Counted from the stretch's first letter, positions 46,424 through 57,938 are shown. The stretch is DNA of 64,000 bases from Comamonadaceae bacterium OS-1 (GCA_027923965.1 AP026969.1:868001-932000); one strand, 5' to 3'. The notes: generated by a model from the letters alone, not told the origin. Made by a program: numbers and translations.

Positions 46424-46585
46424 GTTGGAATATGTCTTAGAGCGAGTTGTACCGGAATGCGGCCTTAACGGTATTTATTTAGGCCTCTTTGCTGCGCTGA
46501 AGATAGGGAAGTGTCGAATTTGGGTAGCAGTAAAAACTTGTTTTCTAGGTTCCCCGCAAGTGCGCGGGGCACCTGGTTAGTGTGT

Positions 46586-46939
46586 TTAATTTACCGCAGT
46601 GACAACATACCCACTCGCGTCCTGCACGAACTCAAAGGCCACTTTCTTACCCACGGCAAGTTTATCCAGCAGCATCTTGTCCTTGACCAAGAAACCCATG
46701 GTCATCGGCGGCCAGTTCATGCTGTTGACGGCTTCATGGGCTAGTGTCACCACACCAGTCTTGGCATCGAGCTTCTTGACAACCCCGACGGCCTTGTGGG
46801 TCATCGGGGCCATCGTGGCTTCGGCGGCTGGCTTCTTAGTCGTCTCCATGGGTTTCATGGTGTCCATCTTCTGTTGCGCAAATGCGGCAGAGGCCGACAG
46901 CGTGGCGACCAGGATCAGGGTGATAGCGATTTTCTTCAT
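46586..46939 (-). CDS. cusF: CusF-like periplasmic copper/silver-binding protein
   Basis: 117 residues. The signal peptide ends ASAAFA. The domain contains the Met/Trp/His metal site: MNWPPMTMGF (residues about 74-83), with HEA nearby, as in CusF. It follows cusA with a 57-bp gap, as the last gene of the cus operon on this strand. It shuttles Cu(I) or Ag(I) to CusB. Confidence 0.9.
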   Translation of the reverse strand: MKKIAITLILVATLSASAAFAQQKMDTMKPMETTKKPAAEATMAPMTHKAVGVVKKLDAKTGVVTLAHEAVNSMNWPPMTMGFLVKDKMLLDKLAVGKKVAFEFVQDASGYVVTAVN

Positions 46940-46996
46940 AAGATTCTCCGTTTCAGAGTGGTTATGGGAAAGGGTTTCAGGGAAAGTTGGCATGGT

Positions 46997-49900
46997 TCAC
47001 TTGGTCCAGAACGCGAGTCGCCAAGTTTTTGTCGTGGTACTGGTCTTGGGTTCCCGTGGTCGCCGCATCAGCAGGTAGGCCGCCGGAATCACAAACATCG
47101 ACAGTAGGGGCGCGGTGATCATTCCGCCCACCATCGGCGCGGCGATGCGCTGCATCACTTCGGAGCCGGTACCGGTGCCCCACATGATCGGGAACAGGCC
47201 CGCAAGAATGACCGCCACCGTCATGGCTTTGGGCCGCACTCGCAGTACCGCACCTTCACGTATCGCATCGAGCAAGTCGGCCTCGCTGGTCTTGCCCTGG
47301 TCCAGGCGTTCATGCCAGGCGTTCTTCAGGTACAGCAGCATGATCACGCCGAACTCGGCAGACACCCCGGCCAAGGCGATGAAGCCCACCGCACCTGCAA
47401 TCGACAAGTTGTAGTTCAGCAGATAGAGCAGCCAAATCCCGCCAACCAGCGCAAATGGCAGTGCGGCCATGATCAGTACCGCTTCGCCAAAGCTGGCAAA
47501 CGTCAGGTACAGCAATACGAAGATGATGAGCAGCGTGAACGGCACCACCACCTTGAGCTTGGCCGTGGCGCGTTCCAGGTATTCGAACTGGCCAGACCAG
47601 GACACGGAGTAGCCGGGTGGTAGCTTGACCTGTTGCGCTACCGCCTTCTGCATGTCCTGCACCGCCGAGCGCAGGTCACGCCCACGGATGTCCACATAGA
47701 CCCAGCCGGACAGACGGGCGTTCTCACTGCGCAGCATGGGTGGGCCATCGGTGATGCGGATATCTGCAACATCCGACAGGACCAGACGCTGACCGCGTTC
47801 CGTGACAATGGGTAGTACGCGTAGCTTTTCTAGCGAATCCCGGATTTCACGGGGGTAGCGCAGATTGATGGGGAAGCGTTGCAGGCCCTCAACTGTCTCG
47901 CCGATGTTCTCGCCCCCTACCGCCGATGAGATCACCGACTGCACATCGGCAATGTTCAGGCCGAAGCGCGCAGCATCCTCCCGGCGAATGTTGATGTCCA
48001 CATAGCGGCCACCGGTCAAACGCTCAGCCAAGGCACTACTCACGCCCGGTACGTCCTTCACCGCACGCTCAATCTCGCCAGCGATACGGTCGATCTCGGC
48101 CAGGTCAGTTCCCGCCACCTTGACTCCCACCGGGCTCTTGATGCCGGTGGCCAGCATGTCGATGCGGTTGCGGATCGGCGGTACCCAGATGTTGGCCAGG
48201 CCGGGGACTTTGACAATCCTGTCCAGTTCCTCCACCAGCTTGTCCTGCGTCATGCCAGCGCGCCATTGCTCCTTGGGCTTGAACTGGATCGTGGTCTCGA
48301 ACATCTCCATTGGCGCGGAGTCGGTCGCGGTCTCGGCCCGCCCGGCTTTGCCGTAGACGCTGGCCACTTCGGGCACGGTCTTGATCAGGCGGTCGGTCTG
48401 CTGCAACAGCTCGCTGGCCTTGCCGGTTGAAAGCCCCGGCAGAGCGGACGGCATATAGAGCAGATCGCCTTCGTCCAAACGTGGCATGAACTCGCCGCCG
48501 ATGTGCTGCAGCGGCCATAGACTCAGCACCAGCAGCACGGCTGCGACCACTAAGGTCATCTTGGGCGCACGCAAAACCGCATTCAACAACGGGCGGTACA
48601 CCGCGATCAGGAGGCGATTCAACGGGTTGTTGTTTTCGTCGGGTATATGGCCACGGATGAGGTAGCCCATCAGCACCGGGATCAGGGTCACCGACAAGCC
48701 CGCCGCTGCCGCCATCGAATAGGTCTTGGTAAAGGCCAGAGGCGAGAACAGGCGGCCTTCCTGTGCTTCCAGCGTGAACACCGGAATAAACGACAGCGTG
48801 ATGATCAGCAGCGAGAAGAACAGCGCCGGTCCCACTTCTGCAGCCGAATCGCCGATCACACGCCAGCGGGCTTCCCCTTGCAGTGTTTCCCCCGGATGCG
48901 CGTGGCCCCATTGCTCCAGATGCTTGTGGGCGTTCTCGATCATCACTACCGCCGCATCGACCATGGCCCCGATGGCGATGGCAATTCCCCCGAGTGACAT
49001 GATGTTGGCGTTCACGCCCTGGTAGTGCATGACGATGAACGCGGCCAGAATGCCCAGGGGTAGCGAGACGATGGCCACCAGGGCGGAGCGCAGGTGGAAA
49101 AGGAAGATGAAACACACCACCGCGACGACGATGAACTCCTCCAGCAGCTTGTGCGTCAGGTTGTCTACCGCACGCTCGATCAGGTTAGAGCGGTCGTAGA
49201 CCGGCACGATCTCCACCCCCTTGGGCAGGCTGGACTGCAAGGTTTTGAGTTTTTCCTTCACCGCAGCAATGGTTTCCAGCGCATTCTTGCCAGAACGCAT
49301 CACGATTACGCCGCCTGCGGCTTCGCCGTCGCCGTCCAGCTCACCGATGCCCCGGCGCATTTCTGGGCCAAGCTGGATGCGCGCCACGTCTCCCAGGCGG
49401 ACCGACACCCCCGCAGTGGTGGTCATCAAGGGTACCTTGCGGAAATCGTCCAGGCCTTGTAGGTAGCCGGAGGCGCGCACCATGTACTCGGCCTCTCCAA
49501 GTTCCAGCACCGAACCACCGGTTTCCTGGTTCGCCTTCTGTATGGCTTCGACCACCTTGGTGTGCGGAATGCCATAGGCCGCCAGCTTGTTCGGATCGAG
49601 CACGATCTGGTACTGGCGCACCATGCCACCAATGGAGGCGACCTCGGCCACGTTGGGGATGGTTTTCAGCTCGAACTTGAGGAACCAATCCTGCAGGGCA
49701 CGCAATTGCGAAGCGTCCTGCGTGCCGCTGCGGTCCACCAGCGCGTACTGGTAGATCCAGCCCACACCGGTGGCATCGGGTCCGATGGATGCTTTGGCCG
49801 CCGCCGGCAGGCGCGACTGCACCTGGTTCAGGTACTCCAGCACCCGCGAACGCGCCCAGTACAGGTCGGTGCCATCTTCGAATAGCACGTAGACGAAGCT

Positions 49901-50170
49901 GTCGCCAAAGAAGGAATAGCCGCGTACCGTCTTCGCCCCCGGCACCGACAGCATGGTGGTCGTCAGCGGGTAGGTGATCTGGTTCTCCACGATGCGTGGA
50001 GCTTGGCCCGGGTAGGTGGTGCGGATGATCACCTGTACGTCCGACAGGTCAGGCAGTGCGTCCAACGGCGTGCATGCGACTGAATAGACACCCCAGGCGC
50101 ACAACATCACCGTTGCCAACAGCACGAGGAAGCGGTTGGCGATGGACCACCGAATGAATTTGGCGATCAT
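46997..50170 (-). CDS. cusA: Copper/silver efflux RND pump CusA
   Basis: 1057 residues, the usual length of heavy-metal RND pumps. It begins [20 protein letters not shown] and has [20 protein letters not shown], then the periplasmic porter domain and 12 membrane spans. [20 protein letters not shown] carries the charged TM4 residues. Met-rich residues in the porter ([20 protein letters not shown] region, written [16 protein letters not shown]) suit monovalent metal transport. It forms the CusCBA tripartite export system. Confidence 0.96.
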   Translation of the reverse strand: MIAKFIRWSIANRFLVLLATVMLCAWGVYSVACTPLDALPDLSDVQVIIRTTYPGQAPRIVENQITYPLTTTMLSVPGAKTVRGYSFFGDSFVYVLFEDGTDLYWARSRVLEYLNQVQSRLPAAAKASIGPDATGVGWIYQYALVDRSGTQDASQLRALQDWFLKFELKTIPNVAEVASIGGMVRQYQIVLDPNKLAAYGIPHTKVVEAIQKANQETGGSVLELGEAEYMVRASGYLQGLDDFRKVPLMTTTAGVSVRLGDVARIQLGPEMRRGIGELDGDGEAAGGVIVMRSGKNALETIAAVKEKLKTLQSSLPKGVEIVPVYDRSNLIERAVDNLTHKLLEEFIVVAVVCFIFLFHLRSALVAIVSLPLGILAAFIVMHYQGVNANIMSLGGIAIAIGAMVDAAVVMIENAHKHLEQWGHAHPGETLQGEARWRVIGDSAAEVGPALFFSLLIITLSFIPVFTLEAQEGRLFSPLAFTKTYSMAAAAGLSVTLIPVLMGYLIRGHIPDENNNPLNRLLIAVYRPLLNAVLRAPKMTLVVAAVLLVLSLWPLQHIGGEFMPRLDEGDLLYMPSALPGLSTGKASELLQQTDRLIKTVPEVASVYGKAGRAETATDSAPMEMFETTIQFKPKEQWRAGMTQDKLVEELDRIVKVPGLANIWVPPIRNRIDMLATGIKSPVGVKVAGTDLAEIDRIAGEIERAVKDVPGVSSALAERLTGGRYVDINIRREDAARFGLNIADVQSVISSAVGGENIGETVEGLQRFPINLRYPREIRDSLEKLRVLPIVTERGQRLVLSDVADIRITDGPPMLRSENARLSGWVYVDIRGRDLRSAVQDMQKAVAQQVKLPPGYSVSWSGQFEYLERATAKLKVVVPFTLLIIFVLLYLTFASFGEAVLIMAALPFALVGGIWLLYLLNYNLSIAGAVGFIALAGVSAEFGVIMLLYLKNAWHERLDQGKTSEADLLDAIREGAVLRVRPKAMTVAVILAGLFPIMWGTGTGSEVMQRIAAPMVGGMITAPLLSMFVIPAAYLLMRRPREPKTSTTTKTWRLAFWTK

Positions 50171-51813
50171 GGTTTGTTTCCTGTCATTTTGGCGGGTGCA
50201 GCCTGTGAGTCAGGAGCCATGGAAGTGATACGGGTGAGTTGTGGCAAGCCCTCCGCGTCCATGTAGAACTCAAAGCTGACCCGGTCGCCGGGCTCCAGAT
50301 TGCGGGGCTTGCCGCTGGCGGGTAGCTTGAAGTCCATGGTCATCGCACCCCATTTGAGGGATGCAATCGGTCCATGCGACAGCGTGATGGCCTCTTTACC
50401 GATGGCGTCAATCTTGGCTTCACCCTCGTGGCGGGGTGCCGTGTTGGCCGCACTGGCCTGGGGCGCATCGTTCAGGCGCGCCTCGATACCTTTGAGGCTA
50501 GCCTCCGAGTCGATCAGAAACTGGGACGACACCACCACGCGCTGCCCAGCCTGTAGGCCACGCTTGATCTCGGTTTGACCATTGCTCTCAATTCCGATAT
50601 CCACCTCGACCGGACGGAACTTGCCCTTGTCTTCGGCCAACATGACCACGACGCGCTTACCGGTCTGGATCACTGCTTCGGTCGGAATCAGCAGCGATTT
50701 CTCCGCCCGCATGTCCATGAACTGCATGTTGACGAACATGCCGGGTACCAGCAAGTTGCCGGGATTGGCTAACTCCACCCGGGCTTTGAGAGTGCGGGTA
50801 GCCATATTCACTTCCGGCAAAAGGGCCTGCACCGTGCCATGCAGTGCGGTGCCAGGTGCGGCAGCACTGTTGGCCTGGACCTTGGTGCCAGGGCGGATCA
50901 ATGCAACCTGGCCTTCCGGCACTTCGGCGTTGGCCCAAACGGACGACAAACCGTTGATGCGGAACAGTGTTGCACCCGGCATGACGGTCATGCCTTCGCG
51001 GGCCATGAGTTCCACCACCACCCCGGCGATGGGTGAGACGAGGGTGGTCCGTGGCTGGGTCTTGCCACTGCTTTCCACCAAGCGTATCAGTTCGTCGCTC
51101 ATGCCCACCTGGCGCATGCGCTGGCGTGCGCCATCAACCAGGCTGGCCAGATCCGTGCCCTGCATGCGCCGCACGGAGAGGAATTCTTCCTGTGCGGCAA
51201 TCCAGTCCGGCACGTAGAGTTCAGCCAGTGGCTGGCCTTTGCTGACACGGTCCAGCGTGGCGCGTACGTGCAGGCGTTCGATGTACCCCATTGCACGGGC
51301 CTGTACAAAGGCTTGGTCGCGCTCGTTGAAGGCAATATTGCCCACCGCGGATAGTTGGGGTGACAACGCGCCTTGTGTCACTTCCGCAGTCCGCACACCC
51401 AGGTTCTGCTGGATACGGGAACTCACTGTGACCTTGCTGCCGTCACCATCACTGTCGGCATAGACGGGCACCAGCATCATGTCCATGAAGGGTGACTTGG
51501 CAGGTTTGTCGAACTTGTTCCCCGGCACCATGGGGTCGTGGTAGTAGAGGATCTTCTTGCCGGTGGTGGGATCGACATCTCCGGCTTTGATGCCAGCCGC
51601 GATGTGTCTACGGGTGGCTTCCTCGCCTTGGGCTACGCTTTGCGGACCGGCATCCGGTGCCGTCGCCGGTACAGCCGCAGCAGGGCCTGAAGACGCTGGC
51701 ATGGCAGCCGCGCCCATGCCACGGTGCATGCCCATGGCATAGAGGCCGTAACCGGCGGCCCCGAGTACACCGGCACAGACCAGGCTGATCAGCAAGGGTT
51801 TGGGTTTCATCAT
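50167..51813 (-). CDS. cusB: CusB adaptor with C-terminal CusF domain
   Basis: About 548 residues. The N-terminal signal anchor is followed by a Met/Ala linker, the heavy-metal-binding motif [20 protein letters not shown], and the RND adaptor beta-barrel, lipoyl and helical parts. The last 90 residues (from about [18 protein letters not shown]) are a CusF domain with [10 protein letters not shown], so the metallochaperone is fused to the adaptor. Start: ATG-ATG at 51810-51813 with CGGAGAAATAACC before it. It overlaps cusA by 4 bp. Confidence 0.93.
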   Translation of the reverse strand: MMKPKPLLISLVCAGVLGAAGYGLYAMGMHRGMGAAAMPASSGPAAAVPATAPDAGPQSVAQGEEATRRHIAAGIKAGDVDPTTGKKILYYHDPMVPGNKFDKPAKSPFMDMMLVPVYADSDGDGSKVTVSSRIQQNLGVRTAEVTQGALSPQLSAVGNIAFNERDQAFVQARAMGYIERLHVRATLDRVSKGQPLAELYVPDWIAAQEEFLSVRRMQGTDLASLVDGARQRMRQVGMSDELIRLVESSGKTQPRTTLVSPIAGVVVELMAREGMTVMPGATLFRINGLSSVWANAEVPEGQVALIRPGTKVQANSAAAPGTALHGTVQALLPEVNMATRTLKARVELANPGNLLVPGMFVNMQFMDMRAEKSLLIPTEAVIQTGKRVVVMLAEDKGKFRPVEVDIGIESNGQTEIKRGLQAGQRVVVSSQFLIDSEASLKGIEARLNDAPQASAANTAPRHEGEAKIDAIGKEAITLSHGPIASLKWGAMTMDFKLPASGKPRNLEPGDRVSFEFYMDAEGLPQLTRITSMAPDSQAAPAKMTGNKP

Positions 51814-51815
51814 GG

Positions 51816-53162
51816 TTATTTCTCCGTTGCTGTAGTTGTGGCTGCTTGTGAAGGTACTGGGCCCTCGGCTGTGGCTGTGTGGTCTGCGGGTAGCAGGTAT
51901 TCCAGTTGTGCCCATAGACTGGCGGTCTCCATTTCCAGGCGCAAACGGTCCATGCGGGTGTCAATTTCCATGCGCCGGGCTTCGAGTACGGCTGTGAGCT
52001 GTCCGCTTCCGCCCCGGTAAGCGGCAATGGCGGCCCGTGTGCGTTCGGAAGCTAGCGGCACCAGCGTGCTGTCAAAGTGGGCAACACGGTCACGGTCGCT
52101 CTGCCATTGCTGGAGCCACATGCGAGACTCGGCAACATGTTCCCTCGTGGCTTCTTCGCGCTGGGCGCGCATCTGCTCAGCGATGGCCAGCTTGGCGGCC
52201 ACTTCCCGGTTTTGCCGGTTCTTCTGGTCCCATTGCAGCGGGATTGAGACGTTGACCGACACCATGTTGGAGTAGGCGGGTCCGCGTTGGCTGAGCATCA
52301 GCTCCACACTCCAATCGGAGCGTTTGTTGCTTTGCGCGATATCCACATCTGCCTGCGCAACCTCTTCCTGCTTGGCCATCAACGCGATCTCTGGATGGTG
52401 TGCCAACTGCGAGTCCAGGCTGGTCGGATCAAGGTGCACTCGTGCCAAGCTGGGTGGAGGGGCCAGAGATTGACTGGCAGGCTCTCCGATCCAGCGTGCC
52501 AGCTTGATCTTGGCGGTCCCAATCTGGCGCTCGGTTTGCTGGATGCGGTCGTCTATCTGGGCCACGGCTGAGCGTGCGGCAAACACATCGGTCTGCGTGC
52601 CGCGCCCACCCCGGTAAGCGGCATCGGAGGCTTCTATCTGCAAACCAGCCTCGGCACGCTGTGCCCGCAGGACATCGAGCATGCGCTCTTGGTAGTAGCG
52701 GTCCAGCCAGGCCATCGCGGTATCCCGCCGCAGATTGGTCAGTGCTACGGCATGGCTGCTTTCCGCAACCTCGGCCTCCCGGTTGAAGCGGGCGGAGCGG
52801 GCCTTGAGTTTGTCGCCACGGGTGAATTCCTGCATCACGCCGACCGAGCGCATGGTCATGAAGTCCCGGGTCACGCTGAACCTGTCCTCGCCGTTGACGG
52901 GCAGGTTGTTGATTCCCGCTTTGAGGACCGGATCGGGCAGTTGCCCGGCGGCGACAGCCATCTCGCGGGAAGATCGCGCGACTGCATCTTGTGCGACGAG
53001 CTGGCGCGACCGGTCTTGTGCGAGTTGCAGGGCTTGGTCGAGGCTGAGTGCCTGTTGGGCGTGTACTCCTGCACCCAGTATGGACGAACCAAGAAGCAGT
53101 ATGCAAGCCCAAGGGCGTTGCCGCAGGCGTGGGGGCACGCCCTTCAATAGAATAGAAAACAT
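51816..53162 (-). CDS. cusC: TolC-family outer-membrane channel of the Cus system
   Basis: About 448 residues. The signal peptide ends GAGVHA, then the two coiled-coil repeats of outer-membrane efflux proteins (LDQALQLAQDRSRQLVAQDA and the matching half from about residue 250). It lacks a lipobox, unlike E. coli CusC. It is the first gene of cusCBAF, with its stop 2 bp from cusB. Confidence 0.9.
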   Translation of the reverse strand: MFSILLKGVPPRLRQRPWACILLLGSSILGAGVHAQQALSLDQALQLAQDRSRQLVAQDAVARSSREMAVAAGQLPDPVLKAGINNLPVNGEDRFSVTRDFMTMRSVGVMQEFTRGDKLKARSARFNREAEVAESSHAVALTNLRRDTAMAWLDRYYQERMLDVLRAQRAEAGLQIEASDAAYRGGRGTQTDVFAARSAVAQIDDRIQQTERQIGTAKIKLARWIGEPASQSLAPPPSLARVHLDPTSLDSQLAHHPEIALMAKQEEVAQADVDIAQSNKRSDWSVELMLSQRGPAYSNMVSVNVSIPLQWDQKNRQNREVAAKLAIAEQMRAQREEATREHVAESRMWLQQWQSDRDRVAHFDSTLVPLASERTRAAIAAYRGGSGQLTAVLEARRMEIDTRMDRLRLEMETASLWAQLEYLLPADHTATAEGPVPSQAATTTATEK

Positions 53163-53299
53163 GGAATCTCCAGACAACGAAACGGTGGTTTCATGTCGGC
53201 CCGGTACGCTGGCACAGGGGAAACCTGGCAAACGCAGACGCGCACGACAAAAGCACGGTGCCAGCCCGAAAGGCTGTCAGTGCGGTGTCGTCTGAAGGG

Positions 53300-53698
53300 T
53301 CAAATTCGGAGGCAGCAGTGCCGAATGGCTAAGGGCGGTGCCGTGGTGCGATTTAAATGGGGCGGCTGTAGTGGTGCGCCCAAAAATACTGGAACAATAT
53401 TTGGCAGCAAGAAGCTGACCGGTACTGCGCCTATGTCCAACGGTGCTGGTGGTTCGTACTTATCTGCCGTTTGATGCCCCGCCTGACAATGTGCTTGGCA
53501 CAAGTTGGGCTGGGCATTGTCCATGTTGATCGCCATGGATTCCGAGCATGGCATTTGGGCCTCGGCCATGGCGGCAACTTCTGCAACTTTTTGCTGCCCA
53601 CTTGGACACGCGTAGGCCGCCACTGCCAGCTGCATGAACAGCAGACTCACCAGTGCGATGAACACTGTGATGCAGCGGGAACGGCGATGGATCGGCAT
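53300..53698 (-). CDS. Cys/His-containing exported protein before cusC (CopL/CzcI-like)
   Basis: 132 residues. A signal peptide (ALVSLLFMQLAVAAYA) precedes a Cys-rich section (CPSGQQK, MPCSESM, LCQAHCQAGH). The end IRHCCLRI is shared with small copper-region proteins. It lies upstream of and co-oriented with cusC, 137 bp away, and is likely in the same operon. It probably binds copper or senses it in the periplasm. Confidence 0.6.
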   Translation of the reverse strand: MPIHRRSRCITVFIALVSLLFMQLAVAAYACPSGQQKVAEVAAMAEAQMPCSESMAINMDNAQPNLCQAHCQAGHQTADKYEPPAPLDIGAVPVSFLLPNIVPVFLGAPLQPPHLNRTTAPPLAIRHCCLRI

Positions 53699-53886
53699 GG
53701 TTGTTAAAAAACGAAGGCTGCGTTACAGGTGGTTGATCGTTGAATGTATCCGATTGATATCGGGCCAGAAAAGTTTCAGCATATCTCATGGACTACTTTG
53801 ACTGCCGCAACGATCGCCGATCGACTACATATTTTTCTATTTTGTACGGAGCAGATTTTTGAACGTTGGCCTAGTCCATGAAGCAC

Positions 53887-56289
53887 TCAGACTTTAAGTA
53901 CCGTCTTGCGTAACCGCAGCGCATTGGTAATTACCGATGCTGAGCTCAGACTCATGGCCAATGCGGCCACCATAGGCGACAAGAGCCACCCCGTGAAGGG
54001 GAATAGTACGCCTGCCGCCAAAGGTACGCCCAACGCGTTGTAGAAAAATGCAAACGCAAGGTTTTGCTGCATATTGGCAATCGTCGCGTTGGACAAAGCC
54101 CGCGCAGTGGCAATACCCCGCAGATCCCCCTTAACTAGAGTGACCTGGGCGCTGTTCATCGCCACATCCGTACCGGTACCCATGGCAATGCCCACGTCGG
54201 CTTTTGCGAGCGCAGGCGCATCGTTGATGCCATCACCGGCCATGGCTACGATACGGCCTTCCTTTTGCAGTTTCTCGACCAGGGCCAGTTTATCGGCGGG
54301 TTTCACTTCACCATGCACCTCATCAATCCCCAACTTGTTTGCGACAGCCTTGGCGGTCGTCAATCCATCTCCTGTCGCCATGATGATGCGCATGCCCGCT
54401 GCTTTGAGTTCGGCCAGGGCTGCACTCGTACTTTGCTTGATGGGGTCCGAGACGGCCAGTAGTCCAGCCAGTTTGCCGTCCACTACTAAATACACAACGC
54501 TGGCACCCTCTTTGCGCAAGTTCTCAGCGCGCGCAGCCAGGTCTGCTACGGAAACCCCTATTTGGTCCATTAGCGCCGTGTTGCCCAATGCCAGTTTTTT
54601 GCCACCCACCGATCCACGTACACCAATGCCACTGGTGGATTCAAATCCGTCTACTTTTTCCAGTGCCAGCCCACGTTCCCGAGCTGCTTTCACGATTGCA
54701 TCGGCCAATGGGTGCTCGCTACCTTGGTCCAGACTGGCCGCCCAGTGCAATACATCACTCTCTTGGTAGCTCCCGACAGGAATGGCGCTGTTAAAAACGG
54801 GTTTACCCTCCGTGAGAGTCCCTGTCTTGTCCACGATCAAAGTGTCAATCTTGCGGAAGTTTTCGATCGCTGCAGCATCTCTGAACAGCACACCATGGCT
54901 GGCACCACGCCCGGTCGCCACCATGATCGACATCGGTGTAGCCAAGCCCAACGCACACGGACAGGCGATGATGAGAACTGCCACCGCATTGATCAGGCCA
55001 TAAACCCATCCTTGCTCCGGACCAAACACGCCCCAGGCAAAGAAGGTCAGGATTGCAATCGAGACCACGGTCATCACAAAGTAACCAGCCACCTTGTCGG
55101 CCATGCGTTGCATCGGGGCTTTGGAGCGCTGCGCCTGCACGACCATCTGCACGATTTGGGACAGCATGGTGGTAGAGCCAACCCGCTCGGCCTGCATAGT
55201 GAGGGCCCCCGAGGTGTTCAAGGTAGCTCCAATCAGCTTGTCGCCGTTGCGCTTGGTGGTCGGTATCGGTTCGCCTGTAAGCATAGATTCATCTACCGCG
55301 CTCTCTCCCTCCAGCACGATGCCGTCAACTGGCACTTTTTCACCTGGACGCACCCGTAGACGGTCGCCCACATGCACATGGTTCAAGGGGATGTCATCTT
55401 CGCTGCCATCGTTGGCAATCCGCCGCGCTGTCTTAGGTGCCAACCCTAGCAACGATTTGATGGCTGCTGAGGTTTGTGAGCGAGCTTTTAGTTCCAGTAT
55501 CTGTCCCAGCAACGTGAGTGAAATAATCACTGCTGCCGCCTCGAAGTACACCGCCACGCGGCCCATGGACATGAATGATGAAGGAAAGACCTGCGGTACA
55601 AGGGTCGCGACCAGGCTGTAGATAAACGCCGCGCCAGTACCCAAACTGATCAATGTCCACATGTTCGGGCTACGGTTCTGCACCGACTGAAAACCACGTA
55701 CAAAGAACGGCCAACCTGCCCACAGCACGACAGGCAAACTCAGCGTCAGCTCGATCCAGCTTTGCACTTGCATATCGAACCATTGCAAGCGATGGCCCAG
55801 CATGGCTAACACCATGACCGCCACGCTTAGGGGCAAGGTCCACCAGAAACGGCGCCGAAAATCCACCAGTTCAGGGTTTTCTGTTTCATCCAGACTGGGC
55901 ATTTCCGGCTCCAGCGCCATGCCGCATTTAGGGCAATCACCAGGATGGTCTTGCCGGATTTCCGGATGCATGGGGCAGGTGTAGGTGGTTCCGACGGGTG
56001 GTGGTTCCGTAGGGCTATGCTGTGATGGATCGTTAGCAGCCAGGTATTTGGCTGGATTGGCAGAGAATTTAGCTTTACAACCGGCACTGCAAAAGTAGAA
56101 GCGGCTGTCCGCATGTTCAAAGGCGTGCGGAGACTGTGCTGTTACGTTCATTCCGCATACCGGGTCTTTCAACTGGGCAAGATCCGTATTCGGTGTTACG
56201 GAGCCTTTGTCGGCTTTGTGTGTACAGCAGCTCGGTGCCGCCTCGTCAAGGCTCGCAGGCTGAGGCGTATGGTCATGTGAATGTTCCAT
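53887..56289 (-). CDS. copA: Cu(I)-exporting P1B-type ATPase with YHS and HMBD domains
   Basis: 800 residues. N-terminal His-rich stretch, a YHS domain ([12 protein letters not shown]..., about 41-85), and a heavy-metal-binding domain ([20 protein letters not shown]). There is no classical CxxC HMA domain. The CPC site is Cys443-Pro-Cys445 (IACPCALG), and Asp487 is in DKTGT. It expels Cu(I) from the cytoplasm; this domain layout is that of CopF-type pumps in Cupriavidus. It is divergent from a MerR gene. Confidence 0.93.
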   Translation of the reverse strand: MEHSHDHTPQPASLDEAAPSCCTHKADKGSVTPNTDLAQLKDPVCGMNVTAQSPHAFEHADSRFYFCSAGCKAKFSANPAKYLAANDPSQHSPTEPPPVGTTYTCPMHPEIRQDHPGDCPKCGMALEPEMPSLDETENPELVDFRRRFWWTLPLSVAVMVLAMLGHRLQWFDMQVQSWIELTLSLPVVLWAGWPFFVRGFQSVQNRSPNMWTLISLGTGAAFIYSLVATLVPQVFPSSFMSMGRVAVYFEAAAVIISLTLLGQILELKARSQTSAAIKSLLGLAPKTARRIANDGSEDDIPLNHVHVGDRLRVRPGEKVPVDGIVLEGESAVDESMLTGEPIPTTKRNGDKLIGATLNTSGALTMQAERVGSTTMLSQIVQMVVQAQRSKAPMQRMADKVAGYFVMTVVSIAILTFFAWGVFGPEQGWVYGLINAVAVLIIACPCALGLATPMSIMVATGRGASHGVLFRDAAAIENFRKIDTLIVDKTGTLTEGKPVFNSAIPVGSYQESDVLHWAASLDQGSEHPLADAIVKAARERGLALEKVDGFESTSGIGVRGSVGGKKLALGNTALMDQIGVSVADLAARAENLRKEGASVVYLVVDGKLAGLLAVSDPIKQSTSAALAELKAAGMRIIMATGDGLTTAKAVANKLGIDEVHGEVKPADKLALVEKLQKEGRIVAMAGDGINDAPALAKADVGIAMGTGTDVAMNSAQVTLVKGDLRGIATARALSNATIANMQQNLAFAFFYNALGVPLAAGVLFPFTGWLLSPMVAALAMSLSSASVITNALRLRKTVLKV

Positions 56290-56319
56290 TGCGGATTCCT
56301 TTGCAGATTCGATGCGCCT

Positions 56320-56351
56320 AGCTTAGACTCCGTAGTCAACCCCAGAGTCAA
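56320..56351 (-). promoter_or_regulatory. MerR-type promoter of copA
   Basis: On the minus strand TTGACT (56351-56346), then a 20-bp spacer and TAAGCT (56325-56320). The spacer has GACTCTGG and GGAGTC half-sites of a dyad. Spacing is overlong, as for MerR-family promoters. Confidence 0.6.
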
Positions 56352-56371
56352 GCTTTTTTAAAAAATATTTC

Positions 56372-56779
56372 ATGGCCGTTACCGAAACACTCACTATTGG
56401 GAAGCTCGCAAAAGCAGTCGGCGTAGGCATAGAGACGATCCGGTACTACCAACAACGCAGCTTGTTGCCGGTGCCTGAGTCGTCCGGTACCTATCGGCAC
56501 TATCCGGTAGCGCTGGGTGAGCGCATCCGCTTCATCAAACGGGCGCAGGAGCTGGGTTTCTCGTTGGAGCAGGTGTCCGAACTGCTGTTGTTGGAAGATG
56601 GAGCGGATCGCACAGCCATTCGCCGCATCGCCAATAACCGATTGGTGGAAATTCAAACCAAACTGGCAGATTTGACCAAGATGCAAAACGCGCTGTCGCA
56701 CCTGATTGATGCCTGCGAACATACAGACAGGAAGTTGCCTTGCCCGATTATTTCGACACTTGCCGTTAGCCCCTCATAG
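56372..56779 (+). CDS. MerR-family regulator of copA
   Basis: 135 residues. Winged HTH (LTIGKLAKAVGVGIETIRYY), then the dimer helix and a metal loop with Cys115 and Cys124 (ACEHTDRKLPCPII). Spacing of the two Cys is as in MerR(Hg), but the third MerR cysteine (in the LEDG...C position) is Arg here, so it should sense monovalent copper or silver rather than Hg(II). It is divergent from copA. Confidence 0.85.
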   Translation: MAVTETLTIGKLAKAVGVGIETIRYYQQRSLLPVPESSGTYRHYPVALGERIRFIKRAQELGFSLEQVSELLLLEDGADRTAIRRIANNRLVEIQTKLADLTKMQNALSHLIDACEHTDRKLPCPIISTLAVSPS

Positions 56780-56805
56780 GCGGAGGCACTGCTTCGGGCT
56801 TGGCG

Positions 56806-57204
56806 CTATTTTTGCTGGGCCAGCCATCGTTCGAATTGTGCAATTTCTTTGTTTTGTGCCGCGATGATCTGCTTGGCCATTTTTTTCATCTCTGGCGACT
56901 TGCCGTGTTGTAGTTCCATGCGCGCCATGTCCACACCCTGCTGATGGTGCATTTTCATCATCATTGCGAAATCCTTGTCTGAATCACCAGACATCGGCAT
57001 CTTTTGCATTTTGTCCATACCCATCGCCATGGATGACTTCATGCCTTCTGAGCCTGCTACATCGTGCGACATCTGCCCAGATGCCATGCTTGTAGAGGGT
57101 GCCATCGGCATCGCTGTCTGTGCCTGCCCCCAAGATGTAAAGCACAGTGCAGCAATCGGAGCAAGACATAAGCCGCGGATGGATGTGGGTGTTCCGTATC
57201 GCAT
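56806..57204 (-). CDS. DUF305 exported protein
   Basis: 132 residues. Signal peptide, a Met-rich stretch (MPMAPSTSMASGQM, MAMGMDKMQKMPM), and the DUF305 core FAMMMKMHHQQGVDMARMEL with MKKMAKQIIAAQNKEIAQF. DUF305 proteins (including CopM-like proteins) bind copper in the periplasm. It is separate from the copA transcript. Confidence 0.88.
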   Translation of the reverse strand: MRYGTPTSIRGLCLAPIAALCFTSWGQAQTAMPMAPSTSMASGQMSHDVAGSEGMKSSMAMGMDKMQKMPMSGDSDKDFAMMMKMHHQQGVDMARMELQHGKSPEMKKMAKQIIAAQNKEIAQFERWLAQQK

Positions 57205-57607
57205 TGATTTCTCCTGAGGGGATGTGGGTTTTCTTGGTATTGGTGCGGTAGCAAACCAAAACGCTCGACTAAAAACTGATCTTTAACCGCTTTGAGTGGG
57301 GTATCTGTGCGCCAGCGCACTAAAGCTCGATTAATTCCGTCGTTCACTAAGCCGTTTGGGCATCTGGCGACTGCCCCAGCCATGCCAGGAGGTGCAGGCT
57401 CTCCGTCGCAGGGGATCGCAATTTGGCGGTAACTATGTATCTCGATGACTCACAAAGCACCCTACGGAAATTTCAATTTTGTAATGTTTCGGTCATGCTA
57501 AGCCTTAGCCTCGAAATCTACATTTACCCCCAGTGATGCAGCAGTTGCATCATCGTCCCGCTAAAAAAACTTGGGGCACTACAGACCACTAGAAAGAGAT
57601 TTTTATC
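57205..57607. other. Intergenic region between DUF305 and copK genes
   Basis: About 400 bp between divergent genes. No gene is recognised. It must hold two copper-responsive promoters, but I cannot identify a clear copR-type box. Confidence 0.35.
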
Positions 57608-57889
57608 ATGTCAATTCGCCAATCCATTGTTGTTCTCGCCCTCACGCTGCCAGCTTTGTCAGCTTTTGCTATGGACTCCAGCCGTATCGAAAAGTCCACC
57701 CCACTCCAAGGCGGGACCACCGTTCACCAGTTCAAAGACGGCAAAATGGCTATGGAAGATAAATATGGTCGCGCCTTCCGCATGAAGGACGGCGAGGTTA
57801 TGCAAACTTCTGATGGCAAATCCATCACCATGAAGGGTGACGAAGTTGCACGGCTCTCCCAAGCCCTTCAAATGCATGGAAAGCGTTAA
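57608..57889 (+). CDS. copK: CopK-like periplasmic copper-binding protein
   Basis: 93 residues. The signal peptide ends SAFA, and the mature protein starts MDSSRIEKS. The mature part follows CopK of Cupriavidus closely: HQFKDGKMAMEDKYGRAF, GEVMQTSDGKSITMKGDEVA. The Met residues (KMAME, RMKDG, VMQTS, TMKGD) are the CopK Cu(I) ligands. It binds Cu(I) and, cooperatively, Cu(II) in the periplasm. A ribosome site (AAGAGA) lies 10 bp before the ATG. Confidence 0.9.
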   Translation: MSIRQSIVVLALTLPALSAFAMDSSRIEKSTPLQGGTTVHQFKDGKMAMEDKYGRAFRMKDGEVMQTSDGKSITMKGDEVARLSQALQMHGKR

Positions 57890-57910
57890 CCGGCTGCAGC
57901 ACTAACAGGT

Positions 57911-57938
57911 CTTGCATGGTAAAAAATTTTCATGCAAG
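57911..57938. terminator. Hairpin after copK
   Basis: CTTGCATG/CATGCAAG around GTAAAAAATTTT, 22 bp past the copK stop. The stem has a T-rich loop but no T tail, so it may stabilise the 3' end rather than terminate. Confidence 0.5.

Noticed and set aside
46552..46569. CCCCGC/GCGGGG hairpin between the ZIP and cusF genes as a terminator
   Set aside because: The stem is good but no T run follows on either strand.
57057..57383. A 108-codon minus-strand frame over the DUF305 gene start
   Set aside because: It overlaps the DUF305 gene in another frame and shows no domain or ribosome site.
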